A stretch of DNA of 64,000 bases. Source: Daphnia carinata. Lineage: Eukaryota > Arthropoda > Branchiopoda > Diplostraca > Daphniidae. The notes under the pieces are model-generated. The model was not told the DNA's origin. It saw only the letters and a list, made by a program, of their open reading frames with translations, and did not search any database. Positions within the stretch are counted from its first letter, which is position 1. Every line of letters starts with the position of its first letter. The position numbers and the translations under genes were made by a program. This document shows positions 49,301 through 62,525 of this stretch, piece by piece. The stretch is from positions 4,524,803 through 4,588,802 of the forward strand of contig NC_081332.1 in assembly GCF_022539665.2 (NCBI RefSeq), read 5' to 3'.

Positions 49301-51702
49301 AACGGTAACACACACGCAACGACTACTGCTCACCCGGCCATTATTGCCCTTTAACCCACCAAAGACGGAAGAGCTTTACGACACCTCTCATTGCCTTCAA
49401 GTTTCTTGCTGTACGACGATGAAAAAAAAAACAAAAGGGAAGAAAAAAAAAAAAAGGACAAGAAAATAGACGTAAAAAAGAAAAGAAATGCCTGGAAAAA
49501 CGGTTTGGGATGCGCGATAAGATCAACATGAATAATAAAAAAAAAAAAAAAGGTCAAAAATCCATATCAAGAAATCGAATCGCCTTTTCCTTCTATCGTT
49601 CGATACACGCAAACAAAACCCAAGAAAAAAAAAAGACCTCCCACATTCTGCCACCTATGACGTAGCCAAAGGTGTTCACTAGGATGCCCTGTTATCTAGT
49701 ACGAAACATCTAATTGACATTGGCGGGTTGGGCGTTAAAAACAAGAGTTGCAGAACCTGATGGACAGCTCCCATCTTGGGTAGCGGGCAAAAGACGCATT
49801 TCTTTATAAAAAAAAAACAAAAAAAAACAAAGAAAAAAAAAAACAACAAAAATATCACCTCAATTTTGGTGATGCTAAACATTTCCACATCATTGAAGAA
49901 AAAACAAACCTCAAAACAAATCGAATTCATAACGACTAGGTCAAACGTAGGCCTCGCATTTCATGACGGAATGAATAACATAAAAAAAAAAAGAAAAAAA
50001 AGAAAAGAGTTATAGGTTAACATTCAATGAACGACTGGTGGAGGCACATCCAAATTCGGTGGATTATGGAGGTCGAGCGAAAAAGTAAAAATAATAAAAA
50101 AGAAGGTGGGAGTGAACATATTGGAGATTCCGAACACGTCGTGCTTTTGGAGTTCTCGGCGACAGCCGGACCGACCAGTTGTCATCCGCTTTAATTGGAC
50201 GCGCATCGCACACGAGTACCACGTACCGATGAGACCTACACCCACCCAATCCCTCACTAAGAAAGAAAAAGGTCCACAACCCATCAAACAAGGCAGACAG
50301 AGAGAGAGATGACCGCTAGTGCCGAATCTTTGACATACACACAAAAACACACTGGGGCATATATATATATATATATATATATCCCGTCTTTGTCTTTTTC
50401 CATTGCTTTCCCATCTCTTCACTTTCAAGAACCCAATCAAGACGGGTAGTAAACCCCAGCGGCCGGGGGGCCCGGTAGCAACGGGCCACGGGGAATTAAG
50501 AGCCCGTACGGCAAAGGAGCTACTCATAGCGCATACGGAATATTCGTAACCGACGCGCACACCCGCGTGTGCGTACGTATGTGTGTTTGATGGGTTCCGA
50601 GCTCGTTCATCTACCACGCTTCCCCCCCCCCCCTCTCCTTTTTTTATATTTTTATTTTTGCTCCCTTTCCTTTTTTTTTTCTCTTGCTGATATATCAAGG
50701 CAAAGCAATCAGATATTGATCGAACGGCAAGAGAGTATAGCGATGAAAAATAAAAACAGGGGAGGGATGGGTGCGTGTTTTGCGCGTCTGCTACGAACCC
50801 CGCCTCATCATCATCAACTTCTTCCCATCCCGCTGAACGACGACTCCATCAGCTCTCAATCCACGAAAAACCGAAAATGAAAAAAAAAAAAAAAAAAAAA
50901 AGAATGGAAGGAGGGGGGGGGGGATAAAAAACACAACGAAAACATGTCGATAATAACGGGCTAACTGTGCGTACGTGTAACGGTATAATCACTTACACAA
51001 ACAATAACCCTTTTTTGTTTTGTTTTGTTTTGTTTCTTTCGACTGGGAGGGAATCACGAGAAAAGATTATCCGATAATAAACGCAAGAGGTTGCGCACAT
51101 TTTTGTTTTAATAGTAAAGACGGTGCCATGTTTGCGCGCGTGTTTCCTTCCCTTCTATTAATGTTTAACTCTTTTCTTTTTCGTTGTGTGTGTGTGTGTG
51201 TGTGTGTGTGTGATTGAGGGTTGGTCGAAGCGGGGTCGTCAATTGCACGCGGGAGGAATTGGGTGGGTAAAGGAAAAGGCCAGAAGCGCGTCGTCTGTAT
51301 TTTAGACGATTGAATCAACACAAGGCGGATATGATGCATCCATTGGCGATAAATAACGCAGCTACTACCACCGTCGCCCGTCTCTCGCAATACAAAAGAA
51401 AAGAGGGGGGGGGAGGGGGGGCGGGAGGGGAAAAAAAAACGATTGCCTGGGTGTGGCACGGTGATCAGATGTGTGTTATCGTTGCTATTATAACCCTTCC
51501 CCCCCCCCTTTACGGAAAAAGATATTAAACGTATATTTTTTTAAAGGAAATTTGTTTGAAGAGTCTGGGCACGTTTTTATATTTTATTTTTACATTCCTT
51601 CCCCTTTTTATTTTATTTTTTTGTTTCATTTATTCATTTTTATTCTGTTTGTATTTCTTTTCTTTTTTAGAATCCAGACGATTCAACGACAACCACCTGT
51701 TT

Positions 51703-51705
<3 letters not shown>

Positions 51706-51742
<37 letters not shown>
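51706..51742. repeat. (TC)n microsatellite
   Basis: A run of about 18 TC units in shared intron 1. Confidence 0.95.
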
Positions 51743-51746
<4 letters not shown>

Positions 51747-52073
51747 ATTTTCTTTCCCATTCTTGTCTATCCGGTTCTTTTTTTTTTTTCCCCTTTCCTT
51801 CTTGTCCTGTCACGTTACAAGCCATCACACACGTACACACACACCTGGACATAAAGAGACACGTAAAGGAGGGGGAAAAGGTTGGATCAGGACACACATA
51901 TGGTTCGCGGACAGAACGATTGAAAGTGCGTCTTGTTGGACGACTCTTAATTTTTGCGTATGAATTCATTTGACAATCAAATGAATTTAAATTACGTTTT
52001 TTTTTGTTGTAAATTAAATTCCACAGTTTGAGTTACTTAAAAAATCTCTTTTTCTACTCCTTTGCTTTTAGTC

Positions 52074-52107
<34 letters not shown>

Positions 52108-52262
52108 GGGGGGGGGACGGAAGGGGAAGTTAAAGGGAGGGAAATTATTGATTGGCTCATGACGCACACCGAGAGAGCTGCTCTATAGCCACCCCAGTGT
52201 GTGTGTCTAAGTAGCAGCGCCCTTTCCAATTTGGATCAATATCACTTATAGACACCCCTCCA

Positions 52263-52264
<2 letters not shown>

Positions 52265-52315
<51 letters not shown>
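52265..52315. repeat. (TG)n microsatellite
   Basis: A perfect run of about 25 TG units. Confidence 0.95.
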
Positions 52316-52316
<1 letters not shown>

Positions 52317-53574
52317 GGATCGGTACCCCCCCCCCTGTTTTTTTTTTCTCCATTCTTATCCTTAGGCTCGCATACAATTTCAACGCCGCATTAAAGCTGC
52401 CCTTCCCTATTATTTTTTGTTTCCGTGCGTTAATTTTTTTTTCTTTCAGGAATTCAGAAAACGAAACAAAGTGGGAAAAAAAAAATGAATATTGATTATC
52501 GATTTTGGATAGGTGGGGATTTTCAAAGGGCGCAGAATTTCCCAGCGTAAAGTGCCGGAACGATACAGTCAACAGGTGAAAAAAAAAATAAATAAATAAA
52601 AAAAATAAAGAAAAACAAAAGATATGTAAAAATGAAAATGATTATTCAAAAAAAAAAAAAAAAAAAATGGAATATCAATAGACGTACGCCCGTGCGTTGT
52701 GCAATGTGATTAAACGCACAACAATTTCATTAAAAAGAGAAAAGAAAAATGAACTCAATAGCCTGTTTTTTTTTTTTTTTTTCCTTCTTCTTCTTCTGTT
52801 CCACCCGGCCGTCATCATCATCCAACGTGAAATGCAAATGCGCAAGAAAATGTGTGGGTTTGATTGACGAGCAGATGCGGAAACGGAACGATGTCGATAC
52901 ACCCGCCTCCCGTTTCCCTCTGGGCGTATGCGTGATCGACATTGACCTTCCCCATTTCATTTGAAGTTTCGAAAAAAAAAAAAGGAACAAAAACAGCATA
53001 ATAATTTCTCTACTTTCAGAACCATTATTACGAGTTCAACCGGTTTTTTGTTCTTCCCATTCCTTTATGGGGAAAAAAAATGTCGTCAAAAAACGACATC
53101 AAACATTTTTTTTTTCTTTCAAAATATAAAGGAAGGACAACGTGATAAAAAGCGTGAGCGGATGGATTCGTCTTCATATTTAAATTGACCTTGCCTTTCA
53201 CGTGAAAGAGGTGAGAAACGACTGTTAAAAGAAACGAAATTCAAGAATCCGCTTGGTTTACGTAAATCATAATCATGTGTCGTCGTTGTTTTCGGAATGT
53301 TTCGTGCGCCATTGCAAACCCATCAGAGGACAGCCCACTCCCCACTATCTTTTGTTGATTTCCTCTACGCCAAAAAAAAAAAAAAAAAAATGGGAAAAAA
53401 AAAGGCGGTCGGGAATTTCAAAACATAAAAAAAAGAAGCAAAAAAACAGAAATAGGAGGAGGAGGTGGGATAAGGACAGCCACCTGTCAGTAGAGAGAAA
53501 GTCGAGCAAATGCTGTCGGCCGGTTGGTGGAGACTGGCCGGACGTGGGTTGGGTCTCAAACTAAAACGCATCGC

Positions 53575-53647
53575 CTTCTTCTTCTTCTTCTTCTTCTTCT
53601 TCTTCTTCTTCTTCTTCTTCTCTATCTCTCTCTCTCTCTCTCTCTCT
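53575..53647. repeat. (TTC)n then (TC)n compound array
   Basis: Sixteen TTC units are followed by a TC run, all pyrimidine on the plus strand apart from one A. Confidence 0.95.
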
Positions 53648-55964
53648 TTGGTCGTTCCTCGTTCCGATAAGGAAATTTTTCATGTCTACTTTTTTTTATT
53701 TTTTAAGCTCCTTTTTTTAACTTTTGTTCGAATTATCTTCACATAAATTTTCTTTTCTTTTCCTTTGGTTTAAAAAATAAAATTAACGAGGCAAAGAAAT
53801 AAAAAAAAAAAAAAATCTTCTACTAATAGACAAAACCGAATTCATTCGACGTACGATATGGAAATGATGCGAAAATTGCAAATGAGCAGAATAAATAAAT
53901 TTTCAAAAAAGAAAACTGATCAACATTTTTCGTTTGTGTGATGCGTGACTACGAGGGCACGGTCCAATGAACATACAGGAAGGTTAGAGGGGGCTCTCCC
54001 GAACGTCCGAAGGGTTTTAACTCCACACGGGGAGGAAAAGGCGGAGCTAAACTTTCGCGTTTTTTTTTTTTTTCTAAAGTCGACGTCCAACGTCTCATTT
54101 GCATTGCGACGGTGTCGTCGGGGCAAACCGGATGAGACGATGGGAAAAACCCTCAAAAACGAAGACGAAAGTAGGAAAACAACGCAATAAAAAAAAAAAA
54201 CCAAAAAAAAAAAAAAAAAACCAAAAACAATACAAACGAATCAAACGGGACCACCAGGATCCTTTGCGTTATCGGCGGTTTAAAGAAAGCGCGTTTTCAT
54301 TCACGCGATAATGGGCAAACTAATCGATCATGATGAAGACTTCAAGTACCCACCACCACTGGCAAGAAAATCCTCCTCCCCCCTCAAAAAAAAAGAAAGA
54401 TGAAACGTACCAAATAATAAAAGAGAAAAAAAAGACGGTGATGATGATGAAAAACAACAAAGTAAAAAAAAAAAAATAAAATAAAAAAAATGCCAAAAAT
54501 AAAAGGGCACAAAACATGGAGCAAAACAGACAAGTAGAGATAAGTGGCCAGATGGGTAAAAAATAACAAAAAGGGAGCCCCTCTTCCCGAAAAAAGAAAA
54601 CTGGCATCGATCAGTTGATTGATGACCACCCAAACCCTTGGAATTGCAGCCAGTCCTGATGGCAAATCCGTCGGGAGCGGCAAGGGGAACTACACGGGCC
54701 GAACGTTCACGCTCTTTTTTTTTCTTTACATATAAATAAAGATATCCTTCGGGCTTAGTAGAGGCATCTTATAGATTAGACACTATACCCGGAAAAATAA
54801 CAAAAAAACGAGAGAGAGAAAAAGAGGGGAAAACCCTTCTTTCGCACGGCGGCAAATAGTCATCCATATAGATTGATTGCGTTGACTGATTGGGAAATGA
54901 GAAGCATAGAAAGCCTCGAGGCCAATCATTTCCTCCTTCCCAAACAGAAAGAAAAAAAAAAGCAGACGGTTGTTGTTCGCTGGGAGATGACGGCCTGGTC
55001 GTAATAAAAAGAGAACGTGACAGCGAATTTGTAAACAAGTACTGGCACGTCCGATCTTTTTCTTCTTTCGTGGCCGGTCGACCACACACAAAACGAGGCC
55101 GAACCATTCACCGTATCCTACACCCCGGCCGCCCCGTCTCAAAAAAAAAGAGAGAGAGAGAGAGAAACCCACTGAAGTTGATAAAAGTAATAATATACGG
55201 TATGTTTGGTGCGGGTCGTACTCTTTTTTTTTTTTTTTTTTTTTTTTTTTCGACATCCGCACAGCTGGCCGCCCAAACAACAACAACAACGAAAAGGGGG
55301 GAAGCAAAAAAAAAAAAAAAAAAAAAGAGGCATTACGAGTAGCTTAGTAGATTTCTAATACTGGAAATGAAGTTATTTAACGATCGATTAGCGACGGGGG
55401 AGCCGCCAGAAAGGCTACGGCCATATAATATAGACTTGGCACTCTAAACCATTTTCGATCGATAAATTGCAAACATAAAATAAACAAAAACAAAAAAAAA
55501 CAAAAAAAAAACAGGCTAGTTCCTCCTTATAGTCCCCGCCACGATTTTTTTTGTTTTTTGTTTATTTGTTTTTATATTTCATTTTATGTTATTATTTACT
55601 CGTAGAACATGGGGGGAAGGTTAAAAGAAATTTTCCTCTTAACGACGGTGGCGTTAAACTCGAAAATGGGCTATTGGTGTGCGGTGATGTCGTATATAGC
55701 GGTTAAATAAAGCAACAACCGTTTCGGATTTGTTCACAGGTAACGAGTTCAAAATGATGCTCTTAAAAAAAAAAAAATGGCAAAAGAAAAAGAAACAAAC
55801 TCCTTGAATTGAGACACTCTAGGCCGCGATTCGCTAATACGCGCGCCAAAATTTTGAAAAAAAAAAAACAAACAAACAAAAAAAAAAAAAAAAAAATTGC
55901 ACTTGAACTGCGAAAAAGCAAAAGATGTAGATAATAGTTGGGCTTATTTTTTTGTTGTACTCAC

Positions 55965-56036
55965 TTGCTGCCAGAACTGGGCCAGGATAAGCGGTCCTTG
56001 CGATTTGGTAGTAGTGAACCAGTCCAAGGACTCCAT
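55965..56036 (-). CDS. cut: cut first coding exon (N-terminus with LAQFWQQ motif)
   Basis: This exon encodes 24 residues beginning MESLDWF and ending PLILAQFWQQ, followed by a GTGAGT donor in phase 0. The end matches the start of Drosophila Cut (LLAQFWQQ followed by RATLAEKE), and the next exon here begins RAVLAEKE, so the junction is conserved. The ATG at 56036-56034 is the chosen start because an in-frame stop lies 21 nt upstream. The sequence just upstream also holds a possible acceptor (gctgtag), so a preceding exon could supply another start. Vertebrate CASP/CUX1 starts differ from this one, which suggests that this is the Cut-type promoter. Confidence 0.82.
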
Positions 56037-56247
56037 AGGTCTACAGCGTTCATCTCACAACATGATCGCTGTTTTTAATTGGATTCTTTTTTGTTGTTTT
56101 ATTATATATTTTTTTCTTTCTTTCTTCTGAAGAGGATCGGAGAAAAGAGAAAAACCCAGCCACGGCACGATACGCACAAAAATCACATCCAGCGGTCGGG
56201 GCACTTGTTGTAGAACGCGATCCAGGTGAGCGCAACAAACGTCGAAT

Positions 56248-56268
56248 TGTTGGCGACTGAACGAAAAA
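56248..56268 (-). promoter_or_regulatory. possible initiator upstream of cut first exon
   Basis: TTCAGTC on the minus strand, with the A at about 56,258, fits the arthropod initiator TCAGT and lies about 220 nt upstream of the ATG. There is no TATA box 30 nt before it. This is a guess based on motif and position only. Confidence 0.22.
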
Positions 56269-56469
56269 TGGCGAGAAGACAAAAAAGCTTGTCCACGTTT
56301 AATTTCGCCTTTTACCCTTCGCAATTAACATTTTCCTTAAAAACTAAAAACTTAACAATTTAAAAAACAAAGTTTCTTCACTCCCGCAAATGTGGCCGCA
56401 CCGGGGGAGGAAAGAGACTTGTCCGTCTTGCATCACAAACGCCCCTTGCAGAGCGATGCGCGCAATCTT

Positions 56470-56504
<35 letters not shown>

Positions 56505-56648
56505 AGGAACATTCCAAAACGACGCCATAAATACGACCGAAAACATTATCAGCGCTAGGTCTCAATAAATCTATATTTCTATATAACCTAAGAGTATATC
56601 TATCTGTATACCAGATGTGCGTATGTGTGTTTGAAGTCAAACTGAAGG

Positions 56649-56689
<41 letters not shown>

Positions 56690-59164
56690 GTAACTCAACG
56701 AACCGCTAAAGTGTTCGGTAGTGGCGGGTAATCGTTCACAACAAGTCCCGGCTTTTCTTCTTTCTATTTTCTAGATAATAAATATCGATAGGGCTTTAGC
56801 ACCCACGGTTGTAAAAAACAAAAAAGAAACACACATACGCACAACTTTTTCTCTGTGTGTATCTCATTATTGACTCAATGTCGGCTCTTTTTCTTCTTTT
56901 CCAGTTCAGGGTATTAACATTTCGGTGTGGTCGTTTGTACTTTTGCCGCTGTCGTCGTTTTCGTTTTATTTTCTCCTCGTCGTATTTGAAACTATGACTC
57001 AATTTTTAAAACAAGCTCTTGTTTTTTCCCTGATTTTTTGATTACGAATTTTGGCGCATTGGGTGGAATCGTGTGGGAGGGCTAGGGGAGAGGAATTATG
57101 CATGTCCGGTTGTTGCGCTTTGCGTGTTAAACATCACAGCCACGGAGCGAGGTGTCGATTGCGGATCATATTCCCCCACTCTCCGCGTTTCACCCGAAAC
57201 TCCAGCAAAAAGTCAAAACGCCAATGTGTGTGTGTGCGTGTGTGTGTATGTGTGTGCATAACAGTACGGCGAACTACAATGAAGGCAGCACGGATCAATG
57301 ATGGCGTTTTGGTGGCTCGCGATATGTTTTCACCTCGTCAATTGCAGTTTGTCTCCCCCCCCCCCGTGTACGTGTGGGTGCATGGGCGGTTTGAAAGCGG
57401 CACACCTTATGCCTATCACACGAATCAATGGATCTAGCAGCTCCACACCAAGGCCTCCTTTTTTTTTTTTTTTTTTTTTTATTTAAACAAAAATAAAAAA
57501 TCTAATAGTCCCGAGCGCGCGCCCGCTCTAAACTGATAGCTGGTGGGTGATGGCCAAGTTGAAGAGGGGAAAGAAAACCAGCTTAAAAAACATTAAAAAA
57601 AAAACCCAGGTTGCTAAGGTTTGTTCGATCAATCGGCTGGAAGGGGAGAAGGTGGTAGTGGAGGGGCGATCTCACCTTATCACTTTTTACACACGAGGGT
57701 GTGTTTGTGTGTAATAACCGCTGCCCCCGTTGCCTTTTTTTTTTTTTTTTCTTCTTCTTCTTCTTCTCTATTTCGTCCACCCATCAAAAAAGCTTATGCG
57801 CTCTGACTGGAAATCATAATCATAAAGAAGGGGAAAGGAAAAAAAAAAAACTAGGAGCGATCGAGACTAGTAAAAAAGAAAGAAATAAGGGCCAGGGAAG
57901 TCTCTCACAACGACAACGATCGGGCGTTATCGATATAACTCTCTTTCTCTCTCTCTCTGCCCCTTCTTTCTTTGACCCCACACGGTGAGTGCGTGTTACT
58001 TGCCCCGTTTCCGACCGATACCGGACGGCCAAAAGAATGAGAGAGCGGCCGCTATTATTTCTCAACCGCTACCGACGCCCATCAGTCGACGTCGTCGCTT
58101 AGTAACTCATTATCAAAAAGGGAAAACGAGAGGGTGAAACGATCCCCCCCCCCCCCACTCCCGGTCGAGCTTATTTCTTTCTAAAATATTACAAAATAAA
58201 AATGGACGGTTTTGAGTAACCAAGTGTACACAAGCTACGATTTTTTTTTTTTTTTTTTAAAGAGGAAAATGTTGAACGTTTACAAGTGACATTTAAAAAT
58301 AAGAGAATTTTTTTTTTCTTTTCGATATTGAAACTTGGCAGCGGATTAAAGGGGACGCTACGTAACGGGAAGGATGAAAACGGGGGGAGGGGAATCGGAC
58401 AATCCGATCTCGATAACTTGTTGTGTTTTGCTGGAGCAACGACACAGAAACGGGCGGTCGGCTGGAAGGAAAAAATAATAAAAAGCACGCAGATCGAATT
58501 GAATGATAGGGCCTCCCTACCCCTACACTCGGTTCTTTTTACGGTATATATATATATATTTTTTTAAAGTCTGCAAATGTTTGTTGTTTTTTTTTTCTTC
58601 CTTCTCTTTCTTTTTTTGGGTTGGCTTCCGATGACATCAACTCCCGATGGCGTAATTCGAAACTTCCCATAACAAAAAATGCCCAAATATCTGTTTGCTT
58701 CTTTCTCTAGGCCCCCCAACCTCCCGTTTCACTTCGTTTGGGATTGCTTTTTTTTTTTAAACAAAAAACAACAAAGTTCAAATTCTCATCAAATCTTTCA
58801 ATCTCCTGACGTATTTGTAACTTCACATCAAATTTCCAAAAACTCGGGGACCTGCAGGTCAAATCGCATAATTTCTTTTTTTCTTTCTTTCTTTCTTGTC
58901 TCGAAGGCACACACACAAACACACACACGCCACACACATAAACTTCTTACATAACCAATCGAATGCCGACGGGGTGAAAACGCGCAAGTGATTTCAGGGA
59001 GTGAGAAAGGGAGGGAAAAAAAATATTTTCTTTCTTTTTTTTTTTAAAGGGAGGGAAAAGAAGGACCATGCTGGTAAGTGTATCCACAAAGACACGAGGA
59101 ACGAGCAGGAGCAACACCACAGGCCACTATAGGAATAACACACAAACACAGCACAATCCACACT

Positions 59165-59195
<31 letters not shown>

Positions 59196-60239
59196 AAACA
59201 CTCACACACAGAGAGAAACACCCCCCCCCATTTGAACGGTAGTCGATTGCTTGTAATGTGCCTCAAAAACACAATAAACACGAGCTCCACTGATGTTCTC
59301 TTCGTTATAAAAAAAAAAAAAAAAAAAACCAAAAATAAAACGAGGGGAAAAGAAAACGACGACGACGACGACGACAACCACTGAACACATTAACCGAGCC
59401 GGCCTATCTTCTTACGTTCTAATCAAATGGATCTGTTTCTATTGCTTAGGCTTCGAGCCCATTAATCGAGATCAAACACACATACACACACAAAAAAAAA
59501 ACGCATTTTGAATGTGAAAATCAAAGCTTAATTTCGATTAGAAAATACGGATAACCCACGATGGGGAAATGAAAACTATTGCGAGACATGAATCACACTG
59601 GCAAAGTGACACGATTCGTTCTATACCTGCTGAACGCAACAAAATTCGAGACAAGAATTGTTTGTGCAGAAGAATTCAATTGTTTCCCGAACTTTGTAAA
59701 GAGGAGAGCAAAAAAAAAAAAAAAAATAACAAAAAAAAAAAAAGGAGGAACGTGTCGACGACACCGATGGCGACGGGAGGATGTTCGATCACGCTCACTT
59801 GTACACCGCACAAAACGTGGGGAAATCAGACAAACCCCAATATCCGGTTGCGCAACAAATACAACAAGAAATTGTTCCTTCTTTTTGTTGTTGTTGTTGT
59901 TATTGTCGTTTTCACTAGAAAAACTCGCAAACAACACGCAGAATTCTTTGTAAGCGGCGATGCGATTGCGGCGAACGCAACAATTTTTTTTTGTTTTTTC
60001 GTTTTTCTTCTATTCCAAAACACAAATTTTAAGGGCCGATGATTGTTGCATATGTAATGCGGATTTTTTTTTCACAAATGAAAACGAAAAAAAAAAAAAA
60101 TCCTTTTTGTTCATGAACCAAAACGCAAATCGTCACGGGGGTTGGCGGTGGATGGAAGTAAACAACGCAACAAATTTTTATAAAAAAAAACCACACGCGC
60201 ACACTTTGAATCGAACCCGTTTGTTTGTTGTTATTGTTG

Positions 60240-60550
60240 CTGCTGCTGCTTGTGTAACAGACAACACGACGCGGCCGCAGACGGACGCGGACTGAGTCGG
60301 TTGAGCGATGTGAACTGCGGCCTGAGGCCCCCTCTGGCTGCTACTCTCGCTGCTTGCTTTTGCTTTTGCTTCTGCTCCCTGGGCTCAACTCGGCGTTTTC
60401 GCTCCTCCTTCTCCACCCACGGCTGTACCTCCTCCTTCACCAGCTACTCTCCTCCCCCCTTCTCTGGCGCTCCTCGGCGGAGTAGTGAAAAACTGTCCCT
60501 ACCCTCCTCCACCCACCACAGTCGTCAGATGGGCCCTTTTTCTTCAGTGC
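60240..60550 (-). promoter_or_regulatory. GC-rich patch with initiator-like TCAGT, possible promoter or 5' UTR
   Basis: This is an island of higher GC and complexity in an AT-rich flank. On the minus strand it holds GACTCAGTCCG (initiator-like, A at 60,293) and CAGCAGCAG just downstream. It lies 4.2 kb upstream of the first coding exon. Open frames in it lack homologues known to me. Confidence 0.25.
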
Positions 60551-61356
60551 GAGTCTATACGCGCGCAATACAACATCGCGTCGCTCGATTCCAACAATTC
60601 CAAATTGAACGTCAACAACAACGACAACAAAAAAAGAAAAAAGAAAATTCAAAAATTCAAACAAAAGAAAAAACAAATTTTAATTAAGAGAGAAGGAGAA
60701 CAAAAATGAACCATTTCTCTCGGTCAACAATCGACTCGAAATATCTTTCTTCGTTCCAAAACTCATCGCAATCAAAAGTGACCTACATATTTCCACATTT
60801 CGTTTGCTTGTTTTTTTTTTTTTTTCAATTCGCCTTTTTGCCTAACTGAAAGGGAGAAAAAAAAAAGCCTATCGTTCTATTTATAAAGAAAATCAAGAAA
60901 GGCAGAGAAAACAAGCAAGTGGCCTGTCGTTACACAGATACAAGAGTCGCCATACACAAAGCCACAAAACGTCGTTGATCGGTCGCGGTTATCGAAGACT
61001 TAGCAACGCCTGGATTACAACCGCTCCCCCCCCCCCCTCCCTTCCTTCTCTTTCACGGCGAATACAAAGCCGCCGGTGCGCGCTTGGCTCTACGCAATCC
61101 CCTTTAATCTAACCCAGTAAAAAAAAAAAAAAAAAAGACCTATATTGAACCGATATTTCAAAAAAAAAAAAAAAAAAAAAAAAAACGAACCAGGCAAGGC
61201 AACTGTGTAGAAATAATTTCACAATCAATAATAACAAAAAAAAAATGTAAGAGGAAATGACGGTGGGTGGGAAAAAACCATGGGGACGTAATCGACTTCA
61301 TTGGCAGGTGCGATCAAAATGACTCAATCGAACACGCTTGATCCAGTGAGATCAAC

Positions 61357-61386
61357 ATGAATACCAACGTCAGCACACCTGATAAG
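61357..61386 (+). CDS. possible plus-strand first coding exon (very weak)
   Basis: ATGAATACCAACGTCAGC begins a 10-codon open stretch (MNTNVSTPDK) ending exactly at a strong donor AAG|GTGAGC. If real it would start a gene reading to the right and out of the window. No following exon was recognised. Confidence 0.12.
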
Positions 61387-62488
61387 GTGAGCCAGCAAAA
61401 AGAGTCGCAAGAGGGGGGTTAGCGATAATGTAAAACAACAGGGAGAGAGAGAGAGAGAGAGAGGGGCAGATAACACAAGGTGTGACCCTCGGCGTGATGC
61501 CCAAATGCAGAAGAAGAAGAAGAAAAAGGGGATCGTGTCGATTCGTGTTATTTAATTGGTCAGCTGTTGACCGGTACAAGAAAAGGCATTAACACACTGG
61601 ACAAGTAGAGCCAGTTCAAAAAAATAAAAAACATAAAACAAGTGATGCCCACAAACGGAAAAAAATAAATAAGAATGAGAGATTGAAAAAATGCCGGCCG
61701 TGACATTGGCATTTTCAAGGTGCTCAACAAGATGCAAGGGGACGAAATGGTAGCCAGCAGAAAATAAAAAATAAAAAAGAAGCAGGAATGAGATAGACCC
61801 CTGTTTGTCGTGATGGCAGCGGCGAGAAACGACAAGGAAAGATAGTTACACATCGAGCCGGGATGTATAGGTTATTTGCCGAGTTTGAGGACACATTAAT
61901 CCACGTCCTTCTTTTATTTTTATTTTTTTTTTTTCCCTTTCTTTTTTCTTACATTCAAACAATTTTTTTTTAAATGTTCCCTTCATATTTTTCCTGGTTA
62001 AAAGACATGTATAACAAACAATCGCCCCACTGTCAATGCCCCCCCCCCCAATGTGATGGACCCCAAAAAAAGCAAATGGAATTTTCAATTTCATTATTTC
62101 TTTCTTTCCTTTTTTTTCTACTTTCTTTTTCTGTATGGGGTTCCTCTTGAACAGGAATCTTGTCACGGTCAAACGCGTGTCTGTGTGTATGTTCGGCGGC
62201 AGTCAGCGTGTGTGTGTGTGTGTGTGTTAGCGTAGGGACGACCTGGGAAGCCCAACGTTGTAAATATAGTAGCCCAGTCTTTGTCGTCGTAGTAATCGTG
62301 GAAGGCGGACGAGAGGAATAACAAACTGTTTCTGATACATATTCAATCAGCTCGTTCTCTAACCCCCCCCCCCCTCTTCGATCGTCGTTCGTTTCTTTTT
62401 TTTTCTTCCCAAATTCTTTATTCACTCACCATGTTCTTCACCTTGTCGGTCTGTTATTTATGTAAATGCCCCTTTTTTTTTCAGGTGG

Positions 62489-62490
<2 letters not shown>

Positions 62491-62521
<31 letters not shown>
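62491..62521. repeat. (GA)n microsatellite
   Basis: A run of about 15 GA units in the 5' flank. Confidence 0.95.

Positions 62522-62525
<4 letters not shown>

Larger units (their letters stand above)
45990..55964 (-). other. cut/CASP shared intron 1
   Basis: This 10-kb intron lies between the first and second coding exons. I searched it for the CASP N-terminal coiled-coil exons (RELDATA, NRQDESEQSRKRL type) and saw none. It contains GT, CT, TA and TTC arrays and a tRNA-like 3' half near 46.3 kb. Confidence 0.6.
2038..56036 (-). other. cut: cut/CASP dual-output locus (overview)
   Basis: This is a single minus-strand locus whose 5' exons splice either to Cut homeodomain exons or to CASP exons. 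I assembled it by following splice sites (GT donors, AG acceptors on the minus strand) and reading phase. The shared exons are 55965-56036, 45801-45989, 37075-37256 and 35637-35753. The cut branch is 33710-35023 (or to 35041), 18921-19078, 17810-18234, 16227-17019, 14391-14649, 13598-14283 and 11773-13479. The CASP branch is 6851-6987, 3148-3314, 2898-3039, 2646-2807, 2347-2492 and 2038-2137. All junctions are in phase except the 37 kb to 35.7 kb one, where a short exon must be missing. Vertebrate CUX1 is known to make CASP by the same kind of alternative splicing. Cut is a nuclear DNA-binding cell-fate regulator and CASP is a Golgi tail-anchored coiled-coil protein. Transcript evidence is not visible here, so the two-route model is inferred from phase and homology. 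Confidence 0.88.

Noticed and set aside
50461-50490. GC-rich hairpin (GGCCCG ... CGGGCC)
   Set aside because: It is a short stem with a 7-nt loop in an intron. No RNA gene signature surrounds it, and such stems occur by chance in GC-rich patches.
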